Assembly: GCF_002999335.1 (NCBI RefSeq)
Contig: NW_020312120.1
Span: forward strand, 20,507 to 84,506
DNA: 64,000 bases
Reading direction: 5' to 3'
Origin: Cyclospora cayetanensis
Taxonomy: Eukaryota; Apicomplexa; Conoidasida; Eucoccidiorida; Eimeriidae
Shown here piece by piece: positions 11,967-22,821 of this stretch. Below the pieces are notes generated by a model. The model was given only the letters and a program-made list of their open reading frames with translations. It was not told the origin of the DNA and searched no databases. The position numbers and the translations under genes are program-made. Position 1 is the first letter of the stretch, and every line of letters starts with the position of its first letter.

Positions 11967-12576
11967 GTAGGCTCCTGGAACGGGAGATTACCATGGCTGC
12001 CCCTTCAAGCATTTTGACACCAAGAGGCTTCAAAAGCTTTTGGAAGACTGGGGCCTGACGTGTACGTCCACCCAGAGCGCTGATTATTTTCCTAACGCCT
12101 CATCGGAATTTGCACGCTCCCCTTTGGATCTCCCAGGTCGCAGTGTTTTCCGAAAGCCGTAGGCTCTGTCGGTGGAATTACTGTTTTGAGTGCAGACAAG
12201 CAAGCCCAAGCAGTGCTGCAACTTAAAGAGTGTGGTGATCTCCAGCTCGCATGCAAGGAATATTTCTTGCAAACGCATCCAGGAAGCGCTGGTGAGGCGG
12301 CTTGAACCCCAAGTGCTGCAGCCCGGTTGGTGCCGACCTTTGTTCACCTCATGATATGCTACTGCGCAGCAACACGTATGTACAGCAGGGGGGTGCGGTT
12401 GTTAATGCTCTGCAGGTGATGACGTTGGCAACCACCCCAACGCGTTTTTCGCTGCATCCCGACGTTATGCAGCAGCTGTCTCAGCACACCCCCCTCCTGC
12501 TGGCGCGTCAAAGAGGCAACAGCCAGAAGCAGGTGCACCAGCAAGGCAGCAGGGGGCAAGTGACACGCCAGCATAG
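8555..12576 (+). CDS. PRI2: DNA primase large subunit (16 exons)
   Basis: Regulatory [4Fe-4S] subunit of eukaryotic primase, which works with the small catalytic subunit and DNA polymerase alpha to start replication primers in the nucleus. Exons read from splice sites and phase: 8555-8720, 8916-9180, 9355-9425, 9548-9636, 9761-9871, 10086-10116, 10281-10338, 10499-10553, 10854-10934, 11081-11133, 11257-11311, 11405-11481, 11610-11709, 11971-12061, 12196-12291, 12416-12576. They sum to 519 residues plus stop (human protein 509). All four cluster cysteines are present in their family contexts: FPPCMRRLYESY (exon 10), APMRCTQII (exon 13), GDYHGCPFKHFD (exon 14) and QLACKEYF (exon 15), followed by NHPNAFF in exon 16. 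The N-terminal half also matches: SHFALRLA then QRWLIQQE spans the exon 2/3 junction. The least certain parts are the tiny exon 6, the end of exon 9 and the choice of start (8555 or 8573). Intron 13 holds a (GT)n microsatellite. Confidence 0.93.
11889..11967. repeat. (GT)n microsatellite in primase intron 13
   Basis: About 75 bases of nearly pure TG dinucleotide, ending in TGTATGTATGTATG, lie just upstream of the acceptor (TGTGTAG) used by exon 14 of the primase gene. The run serves as, or replaces, the polypyrimidine tract region of this intron. Confidence 0.95.
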
Positions 12577-12659
12577 GAATCTGTGCCGGCAAGGGCTGCG
12601 TTCCGCAGCCAAAGAGCATGAATAATGTACGAGCTGCTTCGCAATGTGAATCCTGGCTC

Positions 12660-13460
12660 ATACAGAAACGGCAGCAGCAGGAACAGCGGCTGCTGCTACA
12701 CAGATTGCCATGCGAATACGACTAGCTGGTTTCCTGGCTGCCGTCTAGCTTGTGCAAAGTAAAAAGGCAAAGGCTTATTGAGGAAGTCTTTTCCACAGAC
12801 AGCTGCACGCGTCTCCACACTGGAGCCACCGCAGCTGTTGCGGCTGTCTGAGCTCCAAAAAAAGTGCGGACACGGTGGAAAATCAGAGTGCACCTCTGGC
12901 CAGCGCTTAGTCCCTCGCTAGCCAACCAGATAGCGGCGCAGCTGATCCGAGGTCTTTTTAAGAACTAACCTCGCTAGCTGGTCTCTTGTCAATGCAAGGC
13001 ACTCACCGCGGCCAGTGCCCATCAGAAAACGCTAGCTAGATAGACACACATGCAAACACGCAGTCAATTGAATAACCAAAGGCAGATAACTAGAAGCGTG
13101 GCTAGGTCCCTGGGTGAGAAACTGTTTAAAGGGGAACTTTGCTTTGCAGTTTGCTAGCCAATCATCTGGCTCAGCTTGCCCACGCCCCTAAACAGCTGAC
13201 CGGCACGCGGCGCGATTGAGTACTTACCAGTTGCCAGCAAGTCCTTCCGCCCGCCTCCCTAGCCACACGGCTAGCCACCGGCCTAACTAACCAACTCGAT
13301 CCCCAGCAAGCTAGCTACATTGCACAGGGCTAGCTGCTTTTCTATCTACGCAAAAGAATAGCCGGTACCCACCCGGGCGGCTGGCTCGCTAGCCAGCCGG
13401 TTAGACAGCTGCTAGCTAACTGGCTAGCTAGGTAGCACTGGCTGTCTTTAGTAGTGAAGG
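12660..13460. repeat. Cluster of CTAG/GCTAGC palindromic motifs
   Basis: GCTAGC, CTAGCTAG and near variants recur about every 40-60 bases from 12721 to 13435, for example near 12915, 12973, 13032, 13154, 13268, 13311, 13331, 13391 and a compact group at 13411-13433. Spacing is irregular and intervening sequence differs, so it is not a tandem array. It fills the gap between the convergent 3' ends of the primase gene (ends 12576) and the PSD gene (ends 13702). Function unknown. Confidence 0.7.
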
Positions 13461-13701
13461 AACTTGCGGCTCTCCGCATCCTTCGCTACAACGGGTGGGC
13501 CCACTCCCCCAAGCCTGCTTCCAGCCACGATTTTATCTCCTGCGGCCTGCGAATATGAACATCGTAAGGCTCACTCACTGCCCACTGGAATGCGCGCTCG
13601 CAGGTTCACATGGCTAGTTCAGCAAAAACAGGCAGCTAACCAACTGACCGAGGCTCAAATGCACTACTAGCGCCCTAAAGACAGTCGATTACAGCTAAGT
13701 G

Positions 13702-16069
13702 TCAAAGCTTCCGTACCACGGAGAACTCGAAGTCCTGTGGAGCCTCGAATACCAAGACAATTGTGCTGCCAAGTCGGAACTCCCCCACGTGGGCGCCAAC
13801 CTCAAAGTCTAGTGGCTTGTCTGCAAAAAGCAAGAAGAGACACAGGCGGGTAGTGGTATTTGGAGCGGCTTGGCATGCGCGCACTAGAGGAAGAAAGCGG
13901 ATACCCGGGGAGAGGAGCAGCACGCAAGCCTTGTAGCTGTACTGCGGCCCCGAAGTTGTTACGGTATATGGTTTAGAAGCCCTCACACGAAGTACACTGA
14001 TGCGTAGATTTACGTGCACACATGATGTTAGATATATGGTTGGCTACCTCTAAAAGTTTTGATCTCAACATCGCCGCCTAAATGTCTCAGTACCACCCGG
14101 TCTTGATTGGTCGTCAGATCCTGTGTTGCAAAAAACGAGAAAAGCACAAACCCTACTAGGCCTATCACATAAACGTACATACACTCAAAATCCCCGTAGC
14201 TAAGGAAGACGCGTAAGAAGCGGCATTCCTTTTGCCAGGAGACCTACGGAGCACAATTCCGGGTGTACAAAAGCGAAATGAATGATCACCAAGGTGCAGC
14301 GGCCATACACCCCCGAGAATTAGTCAAGCAAGACGGAAGCTTGGGGTTGAGACCCAAGGGTTCTTACGGGTTCCTTTTCAAGGCGAATATTCCCGACATT
14401 GCAGGCGGCAACAGCTCCGAGGTGCAAGCTGCCACCCGCCCAGCTACCGCTGAGCACTACGCGCTCTTGCACACTGAAGATATCCTAAACAGAAAGCCAC
14501 GACCTCGCGTATACCCATGCCCTGAAGTCTTGCGAGCCAACAGCCACCGCTTTGCCGCAACGGGTGCTACCGTACAGCCGCTCCCCCATACCCCAACGCA
14601 CGCTACAGGCGTTTACGGCGTACATTGAATCTGGAGAGGAAGGATCTGAAGACGGGGAGACACTCGCCATGCATGTGCCTCCGGACGGTTTGCGAGAAGT
14701 TGCAGGGCGCGTGGAAGTGGTGGTAATGGTGTGGCGCCAAGTGGAGCACGCAGTACATGAGCTGTAAGAAAGGTCACAAACATGGGTATTCTAAGAACAC
14801 TTGTAGCGCTAGCACACGTAGGCATGTATGTATATGCATGCATCACTCAGAGCACGTGCAGTACGCCAGTGGCGCCACGACCCCTAATAACAGCAACATC
14901 CGCATCCAGATCAATACCAGGAACGCACTTTATGATTTTCCCTCGCCTGCGGTGTAACACCGAGAAAGGCCTTGAGGCTGTACGTTGCGCCCTTCACTTG
15001 CGGAACACGATCTCCCGATACAACGCCGGCAACAGAGACGGTGCAGTCACAGGGGCTCACCTAAAGCACACAATCATGCAGAAAGACGCGTAAATTCTGA
15101 GCGCGCACGCGTACACTCGAATCCAAGCACACAGCCAGCCAACCGCCCCCCCCAGGAGATTCCCTTCCAACACACACACAAGCATCTGGACCGTAGCTTT
15201 CACCCTCACTTACCATGGCGAGAGGCGCCAGGTCCATCACTTCCCTTGCTCTGTCCTTCAGCGTGCGGCAAAACAGCTGCCCAAAGGACTCATACGCCTC
15301 GAGCGGGTAGCGACTGTCAGCTGCCGCCGACGGCTGCATATGCAGACAAGACACGTTCTTAGGACGTATGCTCTTGAATTCCTTCGCCCTCGACAGCCAG
15401 CGCGGAAGTAAGCCGCGATGCCTGTGACCCCGTAAAACCCCCTCCTTTTAGCAAGGGTTTGAAGTTAGAGGAAAGGGGCTTAGAGTTTGGACCTGCAGAT
15501 GAAGGAAAACCGAGGTGAAGAGAGGCCGGAGAGATGTCGGGATACGCCACGACATCAGGCGCCCCATAAGGCGGGAACGCGCACGACCGAAGACGAGCCT
15601 CAGACAAAAAAGCTGAAAAAAACATGCAATTTATATATCGAACCCCATGCCGTTCACCCCCAGACTCTGGCTAGAAAAGTGGGCCTCCCAGGAGCTCTCG
15701 AGGCGAATACAAACACAAGACAGGAATGCTGCCAAATATGGACTCGAGCTGTGCATCTTTTTCATGGCGCTTGTGTGTGCGCGTGCGCTCTCTATGCACC
15801 CACACAGCGTTTTCGCCTTCGCATCCCAAGTCACGGTTTCCCGCTCAAGCAGACCCTTCCTCCCCGCCATCCCATTATCTTGACCAGTACCCCGTCTTTA
15901 CCTTGTTCGGTGCCTGCACATCCGCGGGATTGCCCGTCACGAATATCGCCTCCTTGAATTTGGTAGCAGCCACCCAAGAGAGGCAGCCTGTGGTTGCCAG
16001 TGCGAGCCCTAGGCTGCGGCTGCCCCTCCAGCGCAGAGAAGGGTTAAGCCAGCGACGAATAATTCTCAT
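13702..16069 (-). CDS. PSD: Phosphatidylserine decarboxylase (8 exons)
   Basis: Pyruvoyl enzyme converting phosphatidylserine to phosphatidylethanolamine, usually on the mitochondrial inner membrane. Exons in transcript order: 16069-15902, 15612-15493, 15333-15214, 15060-14929, 14761-14624, 14484-14368, 14120-14048, 13820-13702. All phases agree and total 328 residues plus stop. The first exon has a basic start and a hydrophobic segment ([13 protein letters not shown]). Later landmarks are [24 protein letters not shown] (family FxxFFxRxLK), SPCD in exon 4, [15 protein letters not shown] in exon 5 (family LAPxDYHRFHSP, catalytic His), NVGNI in exon 6, and [16 protein letters not shown] in the last exon. 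LGST is the autocleavage site whose Ser becomes the pyruvoyl group, so alpha and beta chains are expected. Oddity: the usual SPCDG reads SPCDC. The donor after exon 2 (GTCCAA) is weak. The gene converges on PRI2. Confidence 0.93.
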
Positions 16070-16820
16070 GGTCTTGCGACTGTGTCGGCTGCTGTCAATG
16101 CTGCCGTGGGTAGCGATCGGATGTCGGCTGCCGAGGGTCGATGAGGAGGAGATGCACGACTAGCTACATATGCGGCAAAGCTTGAAGAGGATGCCTCAGA
16201 AGCTGGTTCCCTTCCGCTACTCGTGGTGCTCCAGCACGGTCTGGGATGCTGCGCGAGCAGCAGCCTTCAGGGTTTGCCTTGCTGCTGCCAGTGTCCTGGT
16301 ACTAAGACGTAATTCCAAAACATATCAAAAGTCACGATGCACAACATACCATGAAACCAGTTAGGACGATCCGTCCAAGGTTTTGACGCAGCGCAGCGAA
16401 TTGGAGGACTCCCAATGCCTGAGGTGTTAGAGAGGCGCTTGATAACCAAATGCCCCAAGCCGCTGCAGCAGCACAGAGGCGACAAGAAGTTGGCCTTGTG
16501 TGAACCAATAGCAGACTGCAGAGAGCAGTAATAAGTATAGTACAACAGCAGTAAACGGCTCACTGCCGAAAAGGTGGTTGCAGCAGCAGCTACGCGGCAG
16601 CCTCCGCCGGAGGTTGGGATGCGATGCATGCTCCTCTAGCTGGAGGCACCTGCTCTTCCTTTTCCTACGCATCATCGCTTCAAAGAAAACCTTTTGCCGT
16701 CTCTCCCGTTTACTCGGCACATCTTCGCGTCCTGCACAGGCGCGCCATCAGCATCTCGTCATTCAACTGCGGCAGCGGCAGCGGCCGCATCAACTGTAGC
16801 CGACTTTTCCCAATAACAAA
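16070..16820. promoter_or_regulatory. Divergent intergenic region, PSD / small membrane protein
   Basis: This is about 750 bases between the start of PSD (-) and the start of the small plus-strand gene at 16821. Short CAG/CTG runs are present. Upstream in-frame sequence of the 16821 frame reaches 16624 but is low in coding character, so it is more likely 5' UTR. No promoter element was identified. Confidence 0.3.
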
Positions 16821-17052
16821 AATGACTCATCCTCTCGGTGCTAGCGGCTTCAGTTCGTTGCGTCGCTTTTTGAGCGACGTTTCCCTATTTTATCGTCCTT
16901 GGGTCCCTTTCTCATTCTTCGCCATCCCAACGTTCTGCAACTTGTACGGCATTGTGAAGTTCAACAGGAAGCAGTTTTACGAGAATAAGCCTGTGGCAGA
17001 TTACAGTAAATTTGGCGGGCCGAGAGCTGCCGCTTCTGCCGGAGGGCACTGA
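16821..17052 (+). CDS. Small single-span membrane protein
   Basis: A 76-residue frame starting at an ATG in an A-rich context (AACAAAAATGACT). The open frame continues upstream to 16624, but only the part from 16821 looks like protein. It contains LRRFLSDVSLFYRPW, a hydrophobic stretch FSFFAIPTFCNLYGIV, and a polar tail with FNRKQFYENKPVADYSKFG. The layout, a short basic N-terminus, one span and a conserved-looking polar tail, resembles small subunits of mitochondrial respiratory or ATP synthase complexes. The family is not recognised. Its 3' end overlaps the tail of a minus-strand open frame. Confidence 0.5.
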
Positions 17053-17600
17053 GGAAGTAAGTAACCCAGCAGATAAACCACCCAACAGTAGCAGATGGCG
17101 GATACAATAAAACAAGATGGTGGCTCCATTGGGATGCCACCGTTACGGCGAATCCTTGCAGTAGCAAAGGAAGCCTCACTGTGTTGCCAACTGCCACTAC
17201 ACCCGCAACAGGGCCACTCATAGCAGCGCTGGTGAAGGCTTTCGCAGCTGCAGCAGCAACAACAAAGCATGATGCACAAGGGGAGCTCGGTGCAGAAGAT
17301 TAAGAGAGTTCGCTGTTGTGGAGATAATGCTTCCATGTGCAGTGCGAAAGAAGCAGCAGCAGCTATACCAGGCATCACAGCTGCAGCAGCTGTTGCCCAT
17401 ACACGCGTCCTCGCGACGTCGACAGCCAAATTGATCTTTTGAGAAATCTTTAGGTTCTCCAGCTGCTGTTTAATGTTTAGCTGTAGGCTTGAGGTTCTAG
17501 AGTTCTGTGGCCGAACGCAGACGGTGTGATTCTTGATACTCGAAGAGCTGAGGTTCCTCCTAGTGTGGTGTGTGGATACTTGCAGCGAGGCGCTGCTCAC
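17001..17600 (-). CDS. Putative small membrane protein, unresolved
   Basis: A minus-strand frame of 199 residues. The first ~75 residues are polar (Ser-rich, then QQLENLKISQKINLAVDVAR), followed by hydrophobic segments (AAAVMPGIAAAASFAL, LPLCIMLCCCCCS) and a Cys-rich stretch. The last part overlaps the end of the small plus-strand gene and switches to a composition suggesting read-through into intron or 3' sequence, so the true gene probably ends or splices before about 17220. No family recognised. Confidence 0.35.
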   Translation of the reverse strand: MSSASLQVSTHHTRRNLSSSSIKNHTVCVRPQNSRTSSLQLNIKQQLENLKISQKINLAVDVARTRVWATAAAAVMPGIAAAASFALHMEALSPQQRTLLIFCTELPLCIMLCCCCCSCESLHQRCYEWPCCGCSGSWQHSEASFATARIRRNGGIPMEPPSCFIVSAICYCWVVYLLGYLLPQCPPAEAAALGPPNLL

Positions 17601-19626
17601 TCAGACAAAAGCAGTTCAATAGCCTGGCAGATGGCCTGCAAACCAGGAAAATGCAGTGCAGCAAGTTAGATGCAGCGCAGCTAGATCGATAAGAGGCCGG
17701 TTAGCTATTCATTAAGCTCCCTAGCAAACTACTAGCTATTCAGATATTCGCAGCACATACTGCGCGTCTCACTCCATGCGGCCGGGTGCCCCCTGCACTC
17801 GGGAGCATCAAAAAATTCAATAAACAGTACCTTCCAGAAGTTGACGGCAAGCACGGCGGACGGCTATTCATGAAGTGCAACGGTGGGCAAGACATTTTGT
17901 GGCGGGCTACGCTACAGTACGGCACTGTATACTATGCGTGTACGAATAACTGTTGGTCAAGAACAGGACGTTTTACTAGGCCGTTCATATATGTTGCTTG
18001 CTGCAGAGGACCACTAGATCAATGGGGTGAGAGAGCCAAAGTTGTAGGCCTATGCGCTGTGGGTTGTGTGCAGCTGCTTTGGGGGCTTAGAGGGTGTATT
18101 GACTTCAATATACCCTAGCCTTCCCTCTTCCTGTGTTCCCCAACCCTGAGGAGGGGAAGGGTGGAAAGAAGTGCACTCTTCTGGAAGGGCGTTCAATGAT
18201 TATTAAGTTTTGTCCTATGTTTAAGAGAACACATGTCTCCACGTATAAGTATATATGTACATACGCTTGAGAAGAAGCTCTCTCTGTGCAGCAAGGCTGA
18301 TTGGCTGGCTCTGAGCACTTCGATAAGGCAGCAAGCATCTCAGCTTGCAGAAACGGCGGGAAGTGGCTGGTGTTGCCGTAAGGGCATCCCGTGGTTCAGT
18401 TACTTCGGGGACTCTTGCTTGATTAGCATCAGCATCTTCCTGGCTCTGAGTTGAGCGAAAGTGCTTTTTTTGCTTGCTTCCGTGAGGGGGCGCTCGTACA
18501 AAACTACAGGATTACACGAAAGACGCACCCAGAGAAGCTTAGAGAGTTGACGGCACAGATGAGCCGATTGGAACGCCTTCGCCTTTGTTCTTTGATATGA
18601 ACACATCGCTCCCTTCTTGGCTCTCACAGCGGCAGGGACCTCCATGGAAGGGGTCGCATCGCTGATGGCTGAAACTAGGAGCTGAGAGATTTCCCCGTTG
18701 TTGTTTCGGCTGCAAAAGCTGCAGAATTTCACGACAGTAGGTACACCTCAAGAGGAACAAACATGTTGACTGCCTGACGGCCATAGTTGCTGGTATTGGG
18801 TAAGGTGGTTTCGGGGTAGGAAGATGGTGGCTGGGAACGAAATCCTCACGAAACGCCGTCAGGGAAGCGCTAACACTGTTAGACACATTGAGAGGAGTAT
18901 GTTGGCAGGAATTAGTTTTGCGAGCAAATTTGTACAAATCCCTCCTTGAGAAGCCGTGTCCATCAAAAGGGAACCAGTGTGCATCCCTCGCTAAAGACGA
19001 ACACCTCTTCGCATGCTTCATAAATGCGACCCTTTCAGATATTTCAAAATACTGCTTCAGATCCCTTTGCCAAATTCACCACGAAGCCATGCGTGCCTTC
19101 TGCACACCGAGTCCTTCTTAGATTTGGGAAGGCAAATAATTGGAGAGGGACCGTCCTTGCATCGTTAACTCATGCAGTGTCTGTCAAACACTCTTGCAGG
19201 AAGCGACGCGCTGCTTGTTCTGCAGCTGCTTCGAGAATCAGCTTGCTTCTCGCATTTCCCACTGCCTATAGGACAGCATTTGAGGCTTCAACAGGCAAGG
19301 CAGCAGTGGCAAAAGGCTGGGTGAGGCTAGCAGTATCACTGATTTTATTGTGCTGCCTTGCAGGGCGCTCAACATCACTCCTGCCTGCACGCGGGGACCT
19401 GTGCTAGCACGCCGACACATACACACACTCATGTAGAAGCAGGTGATCCAAATTCGCTGCTTCTGCTTGTCCTGCTGCGAGTGCCGCTGGTGCGCGCCTT
19501 TGCAATGACAACTAGCACAAAAGCACCCACCCGCCGCAACTCGAAGAACGGTGGAGACATCACGAGCAGCCCTTGCAAAAAAGCACAAGCGAGTAGAGGC
19601 AGCAGCGACTTCGCCGCCGGCCTGCA
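17601..19626. other. No gene resolved; overlapping weak frames
   Basis: Several open frames occur (for example 17786-18118 +, 18539-19021 -, 18400-18732 -, 19358-19684 +) but they overlap in conflicting frames, lack domains, and no splice-consistent chain emerged. The minus-strand pair at 18.4-19.0 kb contains CTYCREILQLL and CSFCSRN readings of the same bases, so at most one is real. Treat as unannotated. Confidence 0.3.
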
Positions 19627-20520
19627 CTACGGATACCAGAGTATGTATTCTGCCTTCAGGCCGTTGAGCCCTGCTTCAAAATAGTCTTCTACAACAAGGC
19701 TATACAGGCGGAGGTTCTGCACAAACCCCTTCTTGTGCAGGTTTTCATACGCTTTTGAGCTCGACGAGAAGAATTTTCGAAGGGGGTGGTCCTGTGTGGG
19801 AGCATGCTTAATCACAGCTTTTGACACAGAGTCACCTCCTGTGCCGCTGCCCTTTCTGCGGGCACGCCGCAAAGTTTGTGAGGGGGAAGCACGCGGTCCG
19901 GAAGCCAAACTCCGCATCAGTGACAGTTCCAGGCTGAGCAGTCAGATAAGGAGCGAAGTGAGAAGCCTCACATGTTTGGAAGTCAGGGGAAGCACCAGTA
20001 ACAGCAGCAGCAGCTGCTGTTGTTGTTGCTGGCGGGTGCTGCATCGCCAGTTGCTGCATCGCCGCGAGGCGCCGGACTCTGCTGCCACCAGTAGAAAGGC
20101 GAGACTGCTAATAAGCCCGGAAATTACTGCAAAGCGCACCGATATTTCAATATGCCAGCAAACAGGAGCAGTGTTTGCCAGCCCGTAGCGGAGTCGTGCT
20201 GACGCGAAATGGCACGGGGGCAGGGGGTCGTCTGAGGTTCTCAAGTGTCTCGATGATCCGAAATAACGGCTTCTGTAAAGAAAGCCGAAATACGAGAGAA
20301 AAGACATAAACCTGCGCTTGAGTATAGAGGAGGCTGCAGACGCGGAGGCGCCAAACTGCGGCGGCCAGTGGTCAGTTGACGCATAGAGAAACGACAAGGG
20401 GCCGATACAAGAGGAACGTAGCTCTCTGTCGAGGGAATCAAGCAGTCGTGTAGTCCATATGTGGCTATTGCCGGCGCTGATGCCGCTGCAGTTGCAATAC
20501 CAGCCGAGGATCCAGTGCAA
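19627..20520 (-). CDS. Possible multi-exon gene, unknown function
   Basis: Two minus-strand open stretches look partly coding. The upstream one (20520-19942) has a polar N-terminal part and a hydrophobic segment (FAVISGLISSLAFLLVAAE) before dissolving into CAG-derived Gln/Leu. The downstream one (19917-19627) ends with a well-mixed, charged C-terminus (KAYENLHKKGFVQNLRLYS, then FEAGLNGLKAEYILWYP and a stop). An intron in the CAG tract around 19.9-20.0 kb would be needed to join them, and I could not fix its ends. No family recognised. Confidence 0.35.
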
Positions 20521-21613
20521 TCGCCACCGTACTGCCGTCCTGCGAATCAGCTGCCGATGACAAAAGTCAGCGTTCCTTTACCCCTAATGTGTATAAATGC
20601 CGTAAGCCCTGCACCTAAGCTTCGACTTATCAAGTTGGGGCCTGAAGCTTTAATCTTTTTATTAAAAAAGAAGCTTGGAGCCGCACGGGCGGGGCTCAGT
20701 GCGTCATGCGCTGGCGTTTTGAAACGTCTGCCATTTTATGCTACTGATGAGCCCCCTGAAGCTAGAAGCAGGCTACCGGCAACAGGAAGTGCGTGTGTGC
20801 CCTTTGTCTTGCGCAATGACAGAGGCGCATGGGGTTCTTCTGTGTATCACGGTGTCTCTAGCGTTGCGGTAGGGTGCGTCAAGGCTCACGCTACCCGCAG
20901 CCACCCGTAGGGCTCTAGTCAGCCTCTAGGCAATAGGAAGCGTCACAAATGAATTCCTGATGCGCATTTCGATAAATTCGGTTAGTACGCCTCCTCCGAT
21001 TCGGGGGCCCAACCTAGGCTGTACGGCTGAGGGTTAAGAATCTGAACCGTGTGTACCCAAATGGAAAGTCGTCACGTCTTCAGCTCTTCGAGCATCAAGG
21101 TGGAACAGGGACACCCAGATGCACAAACACGTGGGTTTTCCTGGCAATTAGAGGGCGCCCGAAGAAAAGTGGAATGACCCCATTGGCCGTTTGCGGCATA
21201 CAACCCTGCGCTGGAGACTCCCACAGCCTCTTTAGTGGTGAGAGGAGATGAAGACGTGAGTTTGCGAGGGAAATACAACGGAGGAAATCCGAGGAACCGG
21301 AAAGCCCTTCAGAGCCGGAGAGGAACCTTCCGAGGGGTACATAGCACACTGCTCCCCGCTGGGGCTCCTCTACCCTTGTGTAGACATTCAAGTTTTCTAG
21401 CACTGTTTGTAGCCATATCACTGATGAAGCACTCATATATCTAGCCGCAGATCCAGCGGGCTAGGTAGGCAGCTCGCCACGAAAGGTGGCCTCCAGGCTC
21501 GTGGTGCAACGGCAAAAGTTGAATAAAAACCACTTTACAGCACTTTACACTTCGAAACCCAGAGCATCAAAAGGTTACAACAACAAACGATGTGAGGAGG
21601 GGAAAATCATGGG
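20521..21613. other. Intergenic, nothing recognised
   Basis: Open frames on both strands (20461-20910 +, 21095-21436 -) show no domain, targeting signal or splice-consistent partner. No long repeat. Confidence 0.35.
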
Positions 21614-22695
21614 TTACTCCTCCGATTCCCACATCTCGAGAGGCTTTGGCTGCTGCTCTTGCTGCTGCTGCTCATGTTGCGCACCCATTTTTTCTCTGAG
21701 GAGGTCCTTTGCTGAATACGGTGTCTTTATGACAACTGAAAAGCCAGCGTCCAACAACGCATGCAACCTGCTGCTGTTGGTGCCGCTGCTTGCATTATCG
21801 TCGGCAGCTTCTTCGGACGGGGGTTCGCTTGTTCCCTCGGCCGCAGCGGCGACTGGCTGCTGCTGCGACAGCTCAACCTGCCGCTGCTGCCGCAATCGCA
21901 TTTTCCAGTACTCCATTTCTTGCTGCAGTAGAGCACCAGCAACAACGTCCACGTATTCATACACCCCACATCGTGTCCAGGCATAGAACTCACCGGCATG
22001 AAGCGAAACCCGGCGGTAGCCAGGTCGGATGCAGCAGCAGCAAGGCCCAACACAGCAGCCAGATTTGCATGCAGCAGCAACAAGCAATTTACCAGCAGCT
22101 TGATCACTCGCTGCCTCCCTTTTTCAGCGTGTCTCTCCGGCAAACCCGCAGCGACAGCCTCTGGAGAGTAGACCATGGACGCGGGCTCGTGCTGCTGGTG
22201 AGCCTCCTTCTGCGCGGAATCCTCGTCGTGGCGCTGCTGTCTTCTTAGAAAGTCGTCGAAGAAGGCATTCCAGCTGCTTTCTAACTCGCGTTTTGTGTTC
22301 TCTTTAAATTCTGCAGCAGCAGCAACGCTCAGCAGCATTCGATGCTGGCAAAGAAGCACTGCAGGCAACGCTCAACCGCGCCTCGGCAGACTTCGCCGAG
22401 GTAAAACAGCAGCGTCTCTTTTGTAGCGATTTTCGCAGCGGAACGCTGAATGGCAACTAGGATACCAAGTCAGTGGTGACAGCCAAGGCAATCAGGGCAG
22501 CATAAGCGAGTGCAGCAAGTTTCGCAGTGCCGGCAGAAGAGAGCAGCAAGAGCAGCAGCAAAGCACGACAGAGAAAGGCGGCAACCCATCAATTTTCGTC
22601 TGCAAACCTTCAAACTCGGCTGCCTTTTGTGAGTCGGGCTCTGGCATTGGGGGCACCGCGTCAGCCGGCAGATTCTTCATCTTAAGATCATTCAT
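21614..22695 (-). CDS. Multi-exon protein with one hydrophobic helix, unknown
   Basis: I read at least four exons. The first starts at an ATG at 22695 with MNDLKMKNLPADAVPPMPEP. A second lies near 22460-22390 (IATKETLLFYLGEVCRGA). The third is 22310-21994, with KRELESSWNAFFDDFLRRQ, an acidic-polar stretch and a long hydrophobic helix (IKLLVNCLLLLHANLAAVLG), ending FRFMP at a GTGAGT donor. The last is 21922-21614 after a CTCTACTGCAG acceptor, beginning QEMEYWKMRLRQQRQ, with a Glu/Ala-rich linker, then SRLHALLDAGFSVVIKTPYSA and a Gln run before the stop. The last two exons are phase-consistent; the junctions of the first two are not fully resolved. Function unknown; a membrane-anchored organellar protein is possible. 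It follows the larger unknown gene on the same strand by about 130 bases. Confidence 0.55.
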
Positions 22696-22821
22696 GACGC
22701 CGCGTATCCTGCGGTATGAGCAGAAAACACCAGCAGAAAAGGAAAACTGAGACCACCGCACTGTTGCGCAACGCGCGAGACGCTGCTGAGGTTTATTAGG
22801 CTTTCAAGGCGTCTGTCTGCT

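Noticed and set aside
12571..12576. Loss of the fourth Fe-S cysteine in the primase large subunit near NHPNAFF
   Set aside because: Checking residue spacing against the human protein shows the four ligands are in FPPC, the MRC/FSC segment, HGC and LAC; all are present.
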